The notes beneath the pieces are model-generated. The model saw only the letters and a program-made list of their open reading frames with translations. It was not told where the DNA came from and did no database searches. A stretch of 38,656 bases of DNA from Naasia sp. (lineage in GTDB: Bacteria > Actinomycetota > Actinomycetes > Actinomycetales > Microbacteriaceae), in the NCBI GenBank assembly GCA_025463675.1, contig JAODAX010000005.1:1-38656 (forward strand). Reading direction: 5' to 3'. This document shows, in pieces, positions 1-9,668 of this stretch. The position numbers and the translations under genes were made by a program. Positions within the stretch are counted from its first letter, which is position 1; every line of letters starts with the position of its first letter.

Positions 1-1493
1 CCGGCCGCGGAGCCCGCGAGGGCGTCGCCCGCCGCGGCGCCGGCGGCGCGGGCGCTCACGATGTCGGCCAGGTCGATACCGACCAGGTCCTTGATGATCT
101 GCGTCGACGTCGCCAGCTGACCGGTGACGCTCTGGCCGAGCGCGCCCGTCGGGTTGCCGTCGGAGGAGATCACCGTCATGTTCGTGATGCCGGCGAGCGG
201 CTCGGATGCGGCGCGCACGATCTCGGGCAGCAGCGCGATGACCTGCTGGCGGAGGAGCTCCTGCGAACGCTCCTGCAGCGCCTCAGCCTGAGCGCGGCTC
301 GCCTCGGCCTTCGCGGTACCGGTGACGCGGATGGCGTCGGCCTCCGCCTCACCTTCCGCGCGGACTGCGTCGGCGAGCGCGATGCGCCGGTTCCTGTCGG
401 CGAGACCTTCGGCCTCGACGGCTTCCGCGGCGAAGCGGCGGCGGTTGCGGTCAGCGGCACCTTCGGCCTCGATGGCCTCCGCGGCGCTCTTGCGGGCGTC
501 ACGGGCGGCGTTCGCGTTGGCGACGGCCGCGGCCGCGTCCGCCTCGGCGCGCTTCTCCTGGGCGTACGCGTCGGCGTCGGCGGCGGCACGGATCTCCGCG
601 TCGAGCTCCTGCTTGCGCAGGCCCACCCGCTTGCCGGCGGTGAGCTCCTGCTGCGCCACGACCTCCTGCTGTGCGATCGCCTCGGCGAGCGGCGCGGCGG
701 CGGCCGCCTCCGCGAGTGCGCGATCGGTCTCCTTCTGAATTTCGGCCTTCCGCAGGTCGAGGGTGCGCTGCGACTCCGCGACAGCCTGGTCGGCCCGGAT
801 CCGGGCCTCCTCGGACGCCTGGCGGGACACGGACTCGGCGATCTCGGCGACCTGCTTCACGCGGGCGGCCTCGGCGCGCCCGAGGTCCCGGATGTAGCCG
901 TTGTCGTCGTCGATCTCCTTGATCTGGAGGGTGTCGATCTGCAGGCCCTGCACGTCGAGAGATTCGCGGACCGCCTCAAGCACCTGGCCCTGGAGGGCGG
1001 ACCGGTTGGTGATGATCTCGGTGACGGTGAGCTGACCGACGATGGAGCGGACGGAGCCGCTCAGCACCTCTTCGGTGGAGGACTCGATCTGGTCCTGCTG
1101 GTTGAGGAAGCGCTGCGCGGCCGCGCGCACCATCTCCTCGGAGCCGCCGACCTTGACGACGGCGACGGCGTTCACCTTGATGGTGATGGCGTCGCGGGTC
1201 TGGGCGGTTGCCTGCACGTTGAGCTGCCGGCTGCGCAGGCTGAGCTTGAAGTAGGCCTCGATGATCGGCTTCACGAAGACGCGGGAGCCGAACACGACGC
1301 GTTGGCCGGCGTTCTCCTCGCTGCCCGCGCCGCTGCGGGCGCCGCGCTGCCGCGAGGTGACGATGATCGCCTCGTCGGGCTTGGCGACCTTGATGCCGCG
1401 GAGGATCGTGAGAAGGACGACGAGGAGGGCGACCACGAGGACGACGATGAGAATCGTCGCCCCGATCAGGTCTGCAGGAATAAGGCCGGTCAC
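1..1493 (-). CDS. Flotillin-like SPFH/band 7 membrane protein, partial (C-terminus beyond the left edge)
   Basis: Reading the minus strand from a GTG at 1493 gives an open frame of about 497 codons to the window edge. It begins with one hydrophobic segment (residues about 8-30, rich in L, V and I), then a short basic stretch and an SPFH/band 7 domain (about 35-200) with typical text such as VFVKPIIEAYFKL and DGLQIDTL-like flotillin sequence (here VQGLQIDTLQIKEIDD). After that comes a long Ala/Glu/Arg/Gln-rich coiled coil (about 215-400) with repeated EAEG and AEAxR units, as in flotillins. Flotillins are membrane scaffold proteins linked to lipid microdomains. No ATG lies in frame upstream, so GTG is the best start; its Shine-Dalgarno is weak. 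The family call is firm; the specific role is unknown. Confidence 0.88.
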   Translation of the reverse strand, partial: MTGLIPADLIGATILIVVLVVALLVVLLTILRGIKVAKPDEAIIVTSRQRGARSGAGSEENAGQRVVFGSRVFVKPIIEAYFKLSLRSRQLNVQATAQTRDAITIKVNAVAVVKVGGSEEMVRAAAQRFLNQQDQIESSTEEVLSGSVRSIVGQLTVTEIITNRSALQGQVLEAVRESLDVQGLQIDTLQIKEIDDDNGYIRDLGRAEAARVKQVAEIAESVSRQASEEARIRADQAVAESQRTLDLRKAEIQKETDRALAEAAAAAPLAEAIAQQEVVAQQELTAGKRVGLRKQELDAEIRAAADADAYAQEKRAEADAAAAVANANAARDARKSAAEAIEAEGAADRNRRRFAAEAVEAEGLADRNRRIALADAVRAEGEAEADAIRVTGTAKAEASRAQAEALQERSQELLRQQVIALLPEIVRAASEPLAGITNMTVISSDGNPTGALGQSVTGQLATSTQIIKDLVGIDLADIVSARAAGAAAGDALAGSAA

Positions 1494-1640
1494 GCGGCTC
1501 AGTATGCCGTACCCGGGAAACGCCCCCGGGTCGGGCCGGTTGCCGCTCGCGCGGCAGCGAGAATCAGAGCATGACCGATCGGCGGATGCTGTCCAGCCGG
1601 GGTTCTGCGCCACGACGCTCCCGCCGTCCGGGGGCTGCGC

Positions 1641-2255
1641 GTGCTGTTCGGGCTGCTCGGCTCCGGAACCGTGATTGTCAACATCGTCGTCGTCGCCGGC
1701 GGGCCGGAGGGGCTCCGGCTGGCCGAGTACCTGAGCTTCTTCACCAACCGGACGAACCTCTACGCCGAAGCGGTGCTGGCGATCTCCGGGCTGGTCCCGC
1801 GCGACCGGCTGCCGCGCTGGTGGGATGGCCCCCGGGAGGCGGCTGCCGCGCACCCGGCGGTCACCTTCGTCGTCTTCGCGGTGCTTCTCGACGGTGCGCC
1901 GGGGGCCCGAACGATCACCCCCTGAGTGAACAGGGTCGTGCACCAGCTGATGCCGATCGTGCTCCTCATCGACTGCCTGCTGATTCCCGCGGTCTTCGCG
2001 GCCCGCTGGCGGCGCCCGCTGGTCTGGATCGGCTACCCGGTCGCCGACGTCGCGTACTCGCTGCTGCGTGGGGCAGCGGTCGACTGGTGCCCGTACCCGT
2101 TCCTCGACCCGCGGGGGCCTGCCGACTACGCGGGCCTGGTCGGCAGCGCGGGCGCCGTGGTGGTCGGCTGCCTCGCCGCGGCCCTCGTCCTGGACCAGGC
2201 GGCCTGGCTGCGCCGCCGCATCGCCCTCGACTTCCTTCCATCCCCACCGCGATAG
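1641..2255 (+). pseudogene. Pr6Pr-family multi-pass membrane protein interrupted by an in-frame TGA
   Basis: One frame runs from GTG 1641 to TAG 2255 with a single interruption, TGA at 1923-1925. The upstream half (94 codons) has two hydrophobic helices and the motif YLSFFTNRTNLY. The downstream half continues in the same frame as VNRVVHQLMPIVLLIDCLL, then two more helices. Such proteins (Pr6Pr / FAR-17a-like membrane family) normally read PW-N-x-hydrophobic-H-x-hydrophobic-MP at this point, so the TGA sits where a Trp codon TGG is expected: a one-base nonsense change. The downstream part has no good start of its own. The true N-terminus is uncertain; the frame is open back to 1575, and an ATG at 1571 lies in another frame. 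A sequencing error is the main alternative. Confidence 0.72.
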
Positions 2256-2296
2256 GCAGCCGCGTCCCCGTCCAGCCAGGCTGCGGGCGACTCGGC

Positions 2297-2302
2297 TAGA
2301 CT
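2297..2302 (+). promoter_or_regulatory. Putative -10 box for tRNA-Pro
   Basis: TAGACT lies 55 nt upstream of the tRNA and matches the actinobacterial -10 pattern TANNNT. No convincing -35 is visible at the usual distance, so this is a weak call. Confidence 0.35.
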
Positions 2303-2357
2303 CGACCAGGCCGATTTCCGGGCAATGCCCGCCGCCGGCCGGACGGTCGCCCGCGAC

Positions 2358-2431
2358 CGGGGCGTAGCTCAGCTTGGTAGAGCGCCCGCTTTGGGAGCGG
2401 GAGGCCGCAGGTTCAAATCCTGTCGCCCCGA
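2358..2431 (+). tRNA. tRNA-Pro (anticodon UGG)
   Basis: A complete 74-nt cloverleaf can be folded. The acceptor stem is CGGGGCG with CGCCCCG (7 bp), the D arm is GCTC...GAGC, and the anticodon stem is CCCGC/GCGGG with loop TTTGGGA and anticodon TGG. The T arm is GCAGG-TTCAAAT-CCTGT and the discriminator base is A. CCA is not encoded (the next bases are CG). It reads CCA proline codons. It lies 61 nt upstream of tig. Confidence 0.97.
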
Positions 2432-2492
2432 CGTAACCGTCCGTACGAGGGCCACCCCAGACCTAACCGCAGAAGATCAGGAACCAATTCAC

Positions 2493-3842
2493 ATGGTCAA
2501 GTCCGTCGTCGAGAAGCTGAGCCCCACGCGCGTCAAGCTCGCGATCTCCGTCCCCCCGGAGGACCTGAAGCCCAGCATCGACCACGCTTACAAGCACATC
2601 GCCGAGCAGGTCAACATCCCGGGTTTCCGCAAGGGCAAGGTGCCGCCGCCCATCATCGACCAGCGCGTCGGCAAGGGCGCCGTCATCGAGCACGCCGTCA
2701 ACGAGGGCATGGACAAGTTCTACCGCGAGGCCCTCGCCGAGAACGACCTCCGCCCGCTCGGCCGCCCGGAGGCCGACGTGGCCAAGCTGCCTGAGCTGAA
2801 GGACTTCTCGGGCGACCTCGAACTCATCATCGAGGTGGACGTCCGCCCCGACATCGATCTTCCCGACTACGAGAACGTCGAGATCACCGTCGACGCGGCC
2901 GAGGTCGGCGACGACGAGGTCGGCGAGGAGCTCGAGCGCCTCCGCGGCCGCTTCGGCACCCTCATCTCCGTCGACCGCCCGGCCAAGACCGGCGACTTCG
3001 CGCAGATCGACCTCGTCGCCACCATCGGCGACGACCAGGTCGACTCCGCCAACGCGATCTCCTACGAGATCGGCTCCGGCGAGCTGATCGAGGGCATCGA
3101 CGAGGCGCTCGACTCGCTCAGCGCGGGCGAGGAGACCACCTTCGAGTCCGTCCTGCTCGGCGGCGACCACGAGGGCCAGACCGCGCAGATCAAGGTCAAC
3201 CTCCTCGCTGTCAAGGAGCGCGAGCTCCCCGAGGCCGACGACGAGTTCGCCCAGATGGCCAGCGAGTTCGACACCCTCGACGAGCTGAAGGCTCAGCTGC
3301 GCGACCAGGTCGCCCGCTCGAAGCGCTTCGCGCAGGCCACTGAGGCGCGCAACAAGATCGTCGACACGCTGCTCGAGCAGGTCGAGATCCCGGTCCCCGA
3401 GCAGCTGATCCTCGACGAGGTGCAGCGCCACCTTGAGGGGGAGAGCCGCCTCGAGGACGACGAGCACCGGGCCGAGGTGACCGAGTCCAGCGAGAAGACG
3501 CTGCGCTCGCAGCTGCTGCTCGACGCGATCGCCGAGAAGGAGGGCGTGCGCGTCGGCCAGGGCGAACTCACCAACTACGTCGTCCAGGCCTCGCAGCAGT
3601 ACGGCATGCAGCCGCAGGAGTTCGCCGAGGTGCTGCAGCAGAACGGCCAGTTGCCGGGCGTCGTTGCCGAGGTGACGCGCTCCAAGGCGCTCGCCGTGGT
3701 GCTCGGCAAGGCGAAGGTCGTCGACACCAACGGCGAAACGATCGACCTGTCCGAGTTCGCGGCGACCACCGACGAGGGCGACGACTCGTTCGAGATGCCG
3801 GCCGAGGACGCGGTCGACGAGCACGCCGGCCACAACCACTAG
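2493..3842 (+). CDS. tig: Trigger factor (ribosome-associated chaperone, peptidyl-prolyl isomerase)
   Basis: This 449-residue protein binds near the ribosomal exit tunnel and assists folding of new chains. The N-terminal ribosome-binding domain (about 1-145) carries the signature GFRKGKVP (in [12 protein letters not shown]). The FKBP-like PPIase domain follows (about 155-245) with [10 protein letters not shown] and [11 protein letters not shown], and then a long helical substrate-binding C-domain. The tail is acidic and ends in a His-containing GHNH. The ATG at 2493 follows AGGAA at 2479-2483. The family length is about 430-480, so the gene is full length. It follows tRNA-Pro and precedes clpP1-clpP2, placing co-translational folding and Clp proteolysis side by side. 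A long hairpin at 3855-3914 probably ends its transcript. Confidence 0.97.
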   Translation: MVKSVVEKLSPTRVKLAISVPPEDLKPSIDHAYKHIAEQVNIPGFRKGKVPPPIIDQRVGKGAVIEHAVNEGMDKFYREALAENDLRPLGRPEADVAKLPELKDFSGDLELIIEVDVRPDIDLPDYENVEITVDAAEVGDDEVGEELERLRGRFGTLISVDRPAKTGDFAQIDLVATIGDDQVDSANAISYEIGSGELIEGIDEALDSLSAGEETTFESVLLGGDHEGQTAQIKVNLLAVKERELPEADDEFAQMASEFDTLDELKAQLRDQVARSKRFAQATEARNKIVDTLLEQVEIPVPEQLILDEVQRHLEGESRLEDDEHRAEVTESSEKTLRSQLLLDAIAEKEGVRVGQGELTNYVVQASQQYGMQPQEFAEVLQQNGQLPGVVAEVTRSKALAVVLGKAKVVDTNGETIDLSEFAATTDEGDDSFEMPAEDAVDEHAGHNH

Positions 3843-3854
3843 CTTCCCTCGCCG

Positions 3855-3914
3855 AGTGCCCGTTGCGGCGCGACGTGACCGATACAGCGGTCACACCGCG
3901 CCGCAACGGGCACT
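3855..3914. terminator. Long intergenic hairpin downstream of tig
   Basis: Arms 3855-3872 and 3897-3914 are perfect 18-bp inverted repeats (left arm AGTGCCCGTTGCGGCGCG). An inner pair, GTGACC (3875-3880) with GGTCAC (3889-3894), extends the fold. It starts 12 bases after the tig stop. There is no clear U tract, so termination is inferred from position and stem strength. Confidence 0.7.
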
Positions 3915-3981
3915 TCGCGTTTCGCGGGGATGGCCGCCTCTGCCCACGGCGAACAGGCCGGATCGGCGAGGGCGTCTTGGA

Positions 3982-3987
3982 TAGATT
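3982..3987 (+). promoter_or_regulatory. Putative -10 box for clpP1-clpP2
   Basis: TAGATT lies 33 nt before the clpP1 ATG, after the upstream hairpin, and matches TANNNT. No clear -35 and no recognisable ClgR palindrome was found in the spacer. Confidence 0.4.
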
Positions 3988-4020
3988 CGAAGCACTTCCC
4001 ACAGAACGGAGCTTCCACCG

Positions 4021-4623
4021 ATGCCAGATCCAATGATGGCGCCGAACGTTTTCGATCGACTGCTGCGGGACCGCATCATCTGGCTCGGATCCGAAGTGCG
4101 CGACGACAACGCGAATGAGATCGCGGCGAAGCTCCTGCTGCTCGCCGCTGAGGATGCCGAAAAGGACATCTACCTCTACATCAATTCGCCCGGCGGCTCG
4201 ATCACGGCCGGCATGGCGATCTACGACACGATGCAGTTCGTCCCGAACGACATCGTGACCGTCGGCATCGGCATGGCCGCCTCGATGGGGCAGCTGCTCC
4301 TGACGGCGGGCACCAAGGGCAAGCGCTACATCACGCCCAACGCCCGTGTCCTCCTCCATCAGCCGCACGGCGGCTTCGGCGGCACCGCGAGCGACATCCA
4401 GACGCAGGCGCAGCTGATCCTCGACATGAAGCGCCGGCTCGCGGAGATCACCGCGGCGCAGACCGGCAAGACCGTGGAGCAGGTCAACGCGGACGGTGAC
4501 CGCGACCGCTGGTTCAACGCCGAGGAGGCGCTCGCCTACGGCTTCGTCGACCACATCCGCGAGTCCGCCAGCGACGTCGTCGGCGGCGGCGGCACCGCAG
4601 ACGGCGCGCCCAAGCAGCTCTGA
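4021..4623 (+). CDS. clpP1: ATP-dependent Clp protease proteolytic subunit ClpP1
   Basis: This 200-residue serine peptidase (family S14) forms the barrel-shaped chamber that degrades substrates fed by ClpX or ClpC. The catalytic triad is visible: Ser88 in GMAASMG, His113 in LLHQPHGG and Asp near 162 in GDRDRW. The oxyanion/handle segment SPGGS is present at 56-60. There is essentially no propeptide, which fits the short form of the actinobacterial pair. CGGAG at 4007-4011 is the Shine-Dalgarno for ATG 4021; a second in-frame Met at residue 5 is possible. clpP2 follows after 38 nt. In actinobacteria the two subunits assemble into a mixed tetradecamer, so both are probably required. Confidence 0.96.
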   Translation: MPDPMMAPNVFDRLLRDRIIWLGSEVRDDNANEIAAKLLLLAAEDAEKDIYLYINSPGGSITAGMAIYDTMQFVPNDIVTVGIGMAASMGQLLLTAGTKGKRYITPNARVLLHQPHGGFGGTASDIQTQAQLILDMKRRLAEITAAQTGKTVEQVNADGDRDRWFNAEEALAYGFVDHIRESASDVVGGGGTADGAPKQL

Positions 4624-4661
4624 CCCGGTCCACCGAGACACACCAGGAAGAACAGGCACTC

Positions 4662-5330
4662 ATGACGAACTACGACTTCGGTGGCACCGCGTTCGGTCGG
4701 GAGGGGGCGCCCGGCGCCCGCTACATCCTGCCGACCTTCGAGGAGCGCACCGCATACGGCTACAAGCGGCAGGACCCGTACGCGAAGCTGTTCGAGGACC
4801 GCATCGTGTTCCTCGGCGTCCAGGTCGACGATGCCTCGGCGGACGACATCATGGCCCAGCTGCTGGTGCTCGAGAGCCAGGACCCCGACCGCGACATCGT
4901 GATGTACATCAACTCACCCGGTGGTTCGTTCACCGCGATGACGGCAATCTACGACACGATGCAGTACATCCGGCCGCACATCCAGACGGTCGTGCTCGGT
5001 CAGGCCGCCTCCGCGGCCGCCGTGCTGATGGCCGCCGGCACGCCGGGCAAGCGCCTCGCGCTGCCGAACGCGCGCATCCTCATCCACCAGCCGTCGACCG
5101 GCGACGCCGGTCACGGCCAGGCGTCGGACATCGAGATCCAGGCCCGTGAGATCCAGCGCATGCGCGACTGGCTGGAGGAGACGCTGTCCAAGCACTCCAA
5201 CCGCACGCCGGAGCAGGTGGAGAAGGACATCGACCGCGACAACATCCTGTCGGCGGAGCAGGCCCTCGAGTACGGCCTCATCGACCAGGTCCTGACCAGT
5301 CGGAAGAACCTCCCCGCGCTGGTTCGCTGA
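4662..5330 (+). CDS. clpP2: ATP-dependent Clp protease proteolytic subunit ClpP2
   Basis: A second ClpP of 222 residues, distinct from ClpP1. The triad is Ser117 in GQAASAAA, His142 in LIHQPS and Asp near 193 in DRDN. The N-terminal extension of about 40 residues (GYKRQDPYAKLF just before the fold) matches actinobacterial ClpP2, which is processed. Spacing of 38 nt from clpP1 indicates one transcript. The extended C-terminus ends in LPALVR. A long hairpin starts 10 bases after the stop. ClpP1P2 partners with the unfoldase encoded by clpX about 0.7 kb downstream. Confidence 0.96.
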   Translation: MTNYDFGGTAFGREGAPGARYILPTFEERTAYGYKRQDPYAKLFEDRIVFLGVQVDDASADDIMAQLLVLESQDPDRDIVMYINSPGGSFTAMTAIYDTMQYIRPHIQTVVLGQAASAAAVLMAAGTPGKRLALPNARILIHQPSTGDAGHGQASDIEIQAREIQRMRDWLEETLSKHSNRTPEQVEKDIDRDNILSAEQALEYGLIDQVLTSRKNLPALVR

Positions 5331-5340
5331 CCTGCTCCAT

Positions 5341-5391
5341 CCGGATGCCACCGCGATCCCCGCGCCCCGGCGGATCGCCGGTGGCATCCGG
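5341..5391. terminator. Hairpin downstream of clpP2
   Basis: Left arm 5341-5359 pairs with 5372-5391. CCGGATGCCACC matches GGTGGCATCCGG and GCGATCC matches GGATCGC, with a single bulged C at 5379 and a 12-nt loop. That is 19 bp of stem, 10 bases after the clpP2 stop, so a transcription terminator is likely although there is no long T run. Confidence 0.7.
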
Positions 5392-5461
5392 CCATTGAGG
5401 GAGGATCGCAGGCGCGGCGCAGCCGCCCGGGAACGATCTCAGTCTCTTCAGGCTCGTCGGC

Positions 5462-5807
5462 ATGCGCGGATACCTCGCCCTTCCCGCGGCCCTGATGCCG
5501 CTTCTGCTCCTGGCTGGCTGCGCGCCCACCCTGCCCGGTGCCACGGCCGCCCCGCCCGCGCCCTCGGGCAACCCGACGCCCACCGCGACCGCGGAGCCGG
5601 TCGCGCTGGGAATGCGCCGACCTCGTCGGCGCCGATGTGATCGCCACCGCGCTGTCCCTGCCGGGCGGCACGCCCAAGGTCGTCGAAGCTCGCGAGCCGT
5701 CCGCCGAACTCGTCGACCTCGCCGTCGACTCCGCCGGAGGCCTCACCTGCTCGTGGCGGGCCGGCCCGCCGCGGGCAACCCGCCGAGTTGCCGAACAGTG
5801 CGAGTAA
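5462..5807 (+). pseudogene. Small lipoprotein gene with a +1 frameshift
   Basis: The ATG at 5462 starts a classical lipoprotein signal: MRGY, a hydrophobic core LALPAALMPLLLL and a lipobox LAGC with Cys20, then a Pro/Thr/Ala-rich linker. In this frame the text turns into Arg-rich shadow sequence after VALG. The neighbouring frame continues sensibly from the same place as ECADLVGADVIATALSLPGG through SAGGLTCSW and stops at TAA 5807. Removing one G from GGG at 5608-5610 joins the halves (ALECADLV). The repaired product would be about 115 residues, which looks short. Its stop codon lies inside the loop of the 5779-5848 hairpin, so the 3' end may also be lost. No function is assigned. Confidence 0.62.
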
Positions 5808-5848
5808 CTGGTCGCCGACTCACCAACAGAAAGCGGCAACTCGGCGGG
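5779..5848. terminator. Hairpin at the end of the broken lipoprotein gene, upstream of clpX
   Basis: Arms 5779-5793 (CCCGCCGAGTTGCCG) and 5834-5848 are perfect 15-bp complements with a 40-nt loop that can fold a small inner stem. ATTTTC follows the right arm. It overlaps the last codons of the preceding lipoprotein remnant, unlike the other hairpins, which start after stop codons. Confidence 0.6.
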
Positions 5849-5950
5849 ATTTTCGGCCCAAGGGAAGAGTCGGGGGACGCGGCCGGGGGACGGATGGGCG
5901 GCGGGCCGGATCGCCGTGCGCAACTGCGCGGGAGCGTCTCCGGGGCGGGT

Positions 5951-5956
5951 TAGGCT
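5951..5956 (+). promoter_or_regulatory. Putative -10 box for clpX
   Basis: TAGGCT lies 52 nt before the clpX ATG, downstream of the hairpin, and fits TANNNT. The -35 is not evident. Confidence 0.4.
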
Positions 5957-6008
5957 CTTTTCCACGTCGACGTGCAGCGAGGCACGCGGACACGGGAGGA
6001 TGGGAAGC

Positions 6009-7286
<1,278 letters not shown>

Positions 7287-7299
7287 TCGGGCCGCGGCC

Positions 7300-7806
7300 A
7301 TGAGCGTCCCCGGAACTCCCAGCCCGTACGGCTCGTTCGCGGCCGAGGATCCGGGCCCGCGGCCGGCGACCGTCGAGATCTCCTTCTGGCTGTACCTGGC
7401 CACCGCTGTGCTGGGGCTGGTCGGCATCGTGGCAAGCCTCACCGCGATCGATCAGGCGCGCGAGGTCGCCCTGCGGCAGCTCGAGTCGCAGGGGCAGGAG
7501 GTGGATCCCGCACTTGTCGAGGGCGCCATCCTCACCGGGGTCGTGCTCGGGGTGGTCATCGGCGTGCTGTTCACGGTGGCCTGGATCGTCGGCGCGATCC
7601 TGCTGCGGCGGGGGATGGGCTGGGCGCGCTGGGTGCTGCTCGCCCTGACCGTCCTCTCCCTGCCCGGCATCTTCAGCACGAGCATTATCGCGATCCTCGG
7701 CGTGCTGCTTCCCGTGGCCGCCACGGTGCTCGCCTTCCTGGCGGCGTCCCTCGCGTGGTACCGGCGAGTGCGCGACCACCGCGTGGCGCAGACCCGGCGC
7801 TTCTAG
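7300..7806 (+). CDS. Multi-pass membrane protein of unknown function
   Basis: This 168-residue protein starts 14 nt after the clpX stop and is probably co-transcribed. A short Pro/Gly-rich cytosolic N-terminus is followed by four hydrophobic segments (about 27-50, 75-100, 105-125 and 128-152) and a basic C-terminal tail ending QTRRF. Between helices 1 and 2 lies a charged loop (AIDQAREVALRQLESQGQEVD). No catalytic motif is visible. It resembles small DUF-type four-helix membrane proteins common in Actinobacteria, but I cannot name the family. It converges on the oxidoreductase gene 28 nt away. Confidence 0.8.
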   Translation: MSVPGTPSPYGSFAAEDPGPRPATVEISFWLYLATAVLGLVGIVASLTAIDQAREVALRQLESQGQEVDPALVEGAILTGVVLGVVIGVLFTVAWIVGAILLRRGMGWARWVLLALTVLSLPGIFSTSIIAILGVLLPVAATVLAFLAASLAWYRRVRDHRVAQTRRF

Positions 7807-7834
7807 CCTGCTGCGGACCGGCGCTGCCGCACGG

Positions 7835-9358
7835 TCAGGCCACGCGGACCCGCACCCGGTGCAGGCCCGTCGCGCCGTCCGGCAGAACGCCCTGCTCGGC
7901 CTCGACCTGTTCGCGCCCGTCGGCGTCGACCGCTCGCACCCGCAGCGTGTGCGAGCCGGGGGTCGCGTCCCAGTCGAATCTCCACTGTCGCCACGTGTCG
8001 ACGGACAGCTCCGCAGCGAGCTCCGCCTCCTGCCAGGGGCCGTCATCGACGCTCATCTGGACCGCCGAGATACCGGTCCGCTGGCGCCAGGCGACGCCCG
8101 CGACGGTCACCCGGCCGGCTCCGACCGCCTGCCCCTGCCGGGGCACGTCGATCCGGCTGGCGAGCTTGATCGGACCGCGCTCGCCCCAGCCGCGGTCCGT
8201 CCAGTACGCGCGCGCTCGATCGAAGCGCGTGACCTCGAGTTCGACGACCCACTTGGTCGCCGACACATAGCCGTACAGGCCCGGCACGACGAGACGGGCC
8301 GGAAAGCCGTGCTCCTGGGGGAGGGGCCGCCCGTTCATGCCGACGGCGAGGAGCGCGTCGCGGTCGTCGGTGAGTGCCTCGATGGGCGTTCCCGCGGTGA
8401 AGCCGTCCGAGCTCCTGGACAGCACCATGTCGGCCCGGGGCAGCGGTCGGGCCCGCGCGAGCAACTCGCGGATCGGGTGGCCGAGCCAGGTGGCCGTCGA
8501 GATGAGGTCTCCGCCGACCGGGTTCGAGACGCAGGCCAGGGTGATGCGGCTCTCCTGCATCGGCAGCTCCAGCAGGTCGGCGTAGCCGAGCTCGATCGGC
8601 TGCTCGACCATGCCGGTGATCCTCAGCCGCCACTGCTCCGGGTTGAGGTTCGGAACGAAGACGGCGGTGTCGATGCGGTAGAAGTCGGCGTTGTCGGTGA
8701 TGAGGGACGCCGCGCCCGGCACCTCGAGGTCGGCGCCCGCCGGGATGGGCGGGGCCGCGCGGACGGGATGGGGGAGCCGGACCGCTCGCCGCGCCGCCTC
8801 CAGTGCGCGACCGCTCGCGGAGAGGCCCTGCGCGCCGAGAGCCGCGAGAACGCCGATGGCGGCGGCGGCGCCGGCCCCGATCAGTACCGTGCGGCGTGCG
8901 CTGCCGGCGGCGGCCTGCGGGGCGCGGTCAGCGCCGCGCAGTCTTCCGGTGAACCGGCGGAGGAGGAACACAGCCAACGCGGTGCCGAGAACCGTGGGCA
9001 GCGGCGACGACGCCTCGGCACCGCTGCGGGTCAGCACTCCGACGACCGCCACCGCTCCAAGCACGCCGAACGCCACGGCACCCCACGGGGGCCGGACGCG
9101 CTCGAGCAGTCCGGCGAGCAGCGCCACGGCGGTGACGACAACGATCAGCACGATGAGCAGAACCACTTTGTCGCCGGTGCCGGCGAACGCGATCACCGCG
9201 TCCTTCAGCCACCCGGGCGTGAGATCGATGACCCAGGACGACACGGCGGAGAGCGGGCTCGTCCCGACGGATGCGGCGGCCAGCTCAGCGCCACCGAGTC
9301 CTGCGCTGCCCGCGGCGACCCCGGAGAGCATCGCGAGCAGTGCGGTTGGTCGTTCCAT
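7835..9358 (-). CDS. Molybdopterin-dependent oxidoreductase, sulfite oxidase/YedY type, membrane-anchored
   Basis: This 507-residue protein has an N-terminal membrane part of about four or five hydrophobic segments (about 1-180), a linker, and a sulfite-oxidase-like molybdopterin domain (about 215-400). Cys276 in ITLACVSNPVGG is the expected molybdenum ligand. LYGYVSATKWV is a further typical block. A C-terminal Mo-co dimerisation-like domain (about 405-500) contains SVDDGPWQEAEL. Proteins of this architecture are thought to act outside the membrane on sulfur-containing or unknown substrates; the substrate cannot be read from sequence. The start ATG at 9358 has no Shine-Dalgarno but has TACCCT exactly 6 nt upstream, so it is probably leaderless. 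A longer upstream frame exists but lacks coding character. Confidence 0.88.
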   Translation of the reverse strand: MERPTALLAMLSGVAAGSAGLGGAELAAASVGTSPLSAVSSWVIDLTPGWLKDAVIAFAGTGDKVVLLIVLIVVVTAVALLAGLLERVRPPWGAVAFGVLGAVAVVGVLTRSGAEASSPLPTVLGTALAVFLLRRFTGRLRGADRAPQAAAGSARRTVLIGAGAAAAIGVLAALGAQGLSASGRALEAARRAVRLPHPVRAAPPIPAGADLEVPGAASLITDNADFYRIDTAVFVPNLNPEQWRLRITGMVEQPIELGYADLLELPMQESRITLACVSNPVGGDLISTATWLGHPIRELLARARPLPRADMVLSRSSDGFTAGTPIEALTDDRDALLAVGMNGRPLPQEHGFPARLVVPGLYGYVSATKWVVELEVTRFDRARAYWTDRGWGERGPIKLASRIDVPRQGQAVGAGRVTVAGVAWRQRTGISAVQMSVDDGPWQEAELAAELSVDTWRQWRFDWDATPGSHTLRVRAVDADGREQVEAEQGVLPDGATGLHRVRVRVA

Positions 9359-9364
9359 CCGGTG

Positions 9365-9370
9365 AGGGTA
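9365..9370 (-). promoter_or_regulatory. Leaderless-type -10 box of the molybdopterin oxidoreductase gene
   Basis: On the minus strand TACCCT is followed by six bases (CACCGG) and then the ATG at 9358. This TANNNT-N6-ATG arrangement, without a ribosome binding site, is typical for leaderless actinobacterial mRNAs. No -35 is obvious. Confidence 0.5.
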
Positions 9371-9461
9371 GCCGTCGCGGCTGGTGGCTCTTCGCGGGTG
9401 GGGCATGCGAGGGGTTCGCCGCGCGCAGCCGCGCCGGATGGGATGGGCCCGAGCGCGAACG

Positions 9462-9668
9462 CTAGCTGCGCAGGCCGCTGGCGGCCCGCGGCCGCCCGAC
9501 GAGGAACCAGAGGATCGCGCCGAGGAAGGGCGCCACGAGCACGATGAGCACCCAGACGGCGAGCTCGGTGCCGCCGAGGCCCGCTCGGCTGATGCTGACG
9601 GAGGCCGCGACCCATAGGGCGACCGCGGCAAGCATCGGCACGAGCATCAGCAGCGACAGAACGTCCAT
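9462..9668 (-). CDS. Small membrane protein with phospholipase D-nuclease N-terminal (PLDc_N) type helices
   Basis: This 68-residue protein begins at ATG 9668. It has two transmembrane helices (about 4-24 and 33-56) and the pattern GTELAVWVLIVLVAPFLGAILWFLVGRP, split here by a W-x-L stretch; that block is typical of the PLDc_N domain found alone in many Actinobacteria. The function of the stand-alone domain is not established. It is transcribed in the same direction as the oxidoreductase, about 100 nt upstream of it. No Shine-Dalgarno is seen; CACACT sits 6 nt upstream, a near-match to the leaderless pattern. Confidence 0.8.
   Translation of the reverse strand: MDVLSLLMLVPMLAAVALWVAASVSISRAGLGGTELAVWVLIVLVAPFLGAILWFLVGRPRAASGLRS

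Noticed and set aside
2463-3839. Long open frame antisense to tig (458 codons)
   Set aside because: It mirrors the third-position G/C bias of tig; it is rich in Leu/Val/Asp/Glu low-complexity text and has no recognisable domain.
3900-4020. ClgR-type operator upstream of clpP1
   Set aside because: TTCGC and GGCGA words occur, but only as direct or irregular repeats; no proper palindrome with the expected spacing was found.
6000-6002. Alternative clpX start ATG at 6000
   Set aside because: It overlaps its own Shine-Dalgarno GGGAGGA; spacing is correct only for ATG 6009.
9359-9631. N-terminal extension of the molybdopterin oxidoreductase by 91 codons
   Set aside because: The extension overlaps the PLDc_N gene in another frame and lacks coding character; ATG 9358 has a -10 box at 6 nt.
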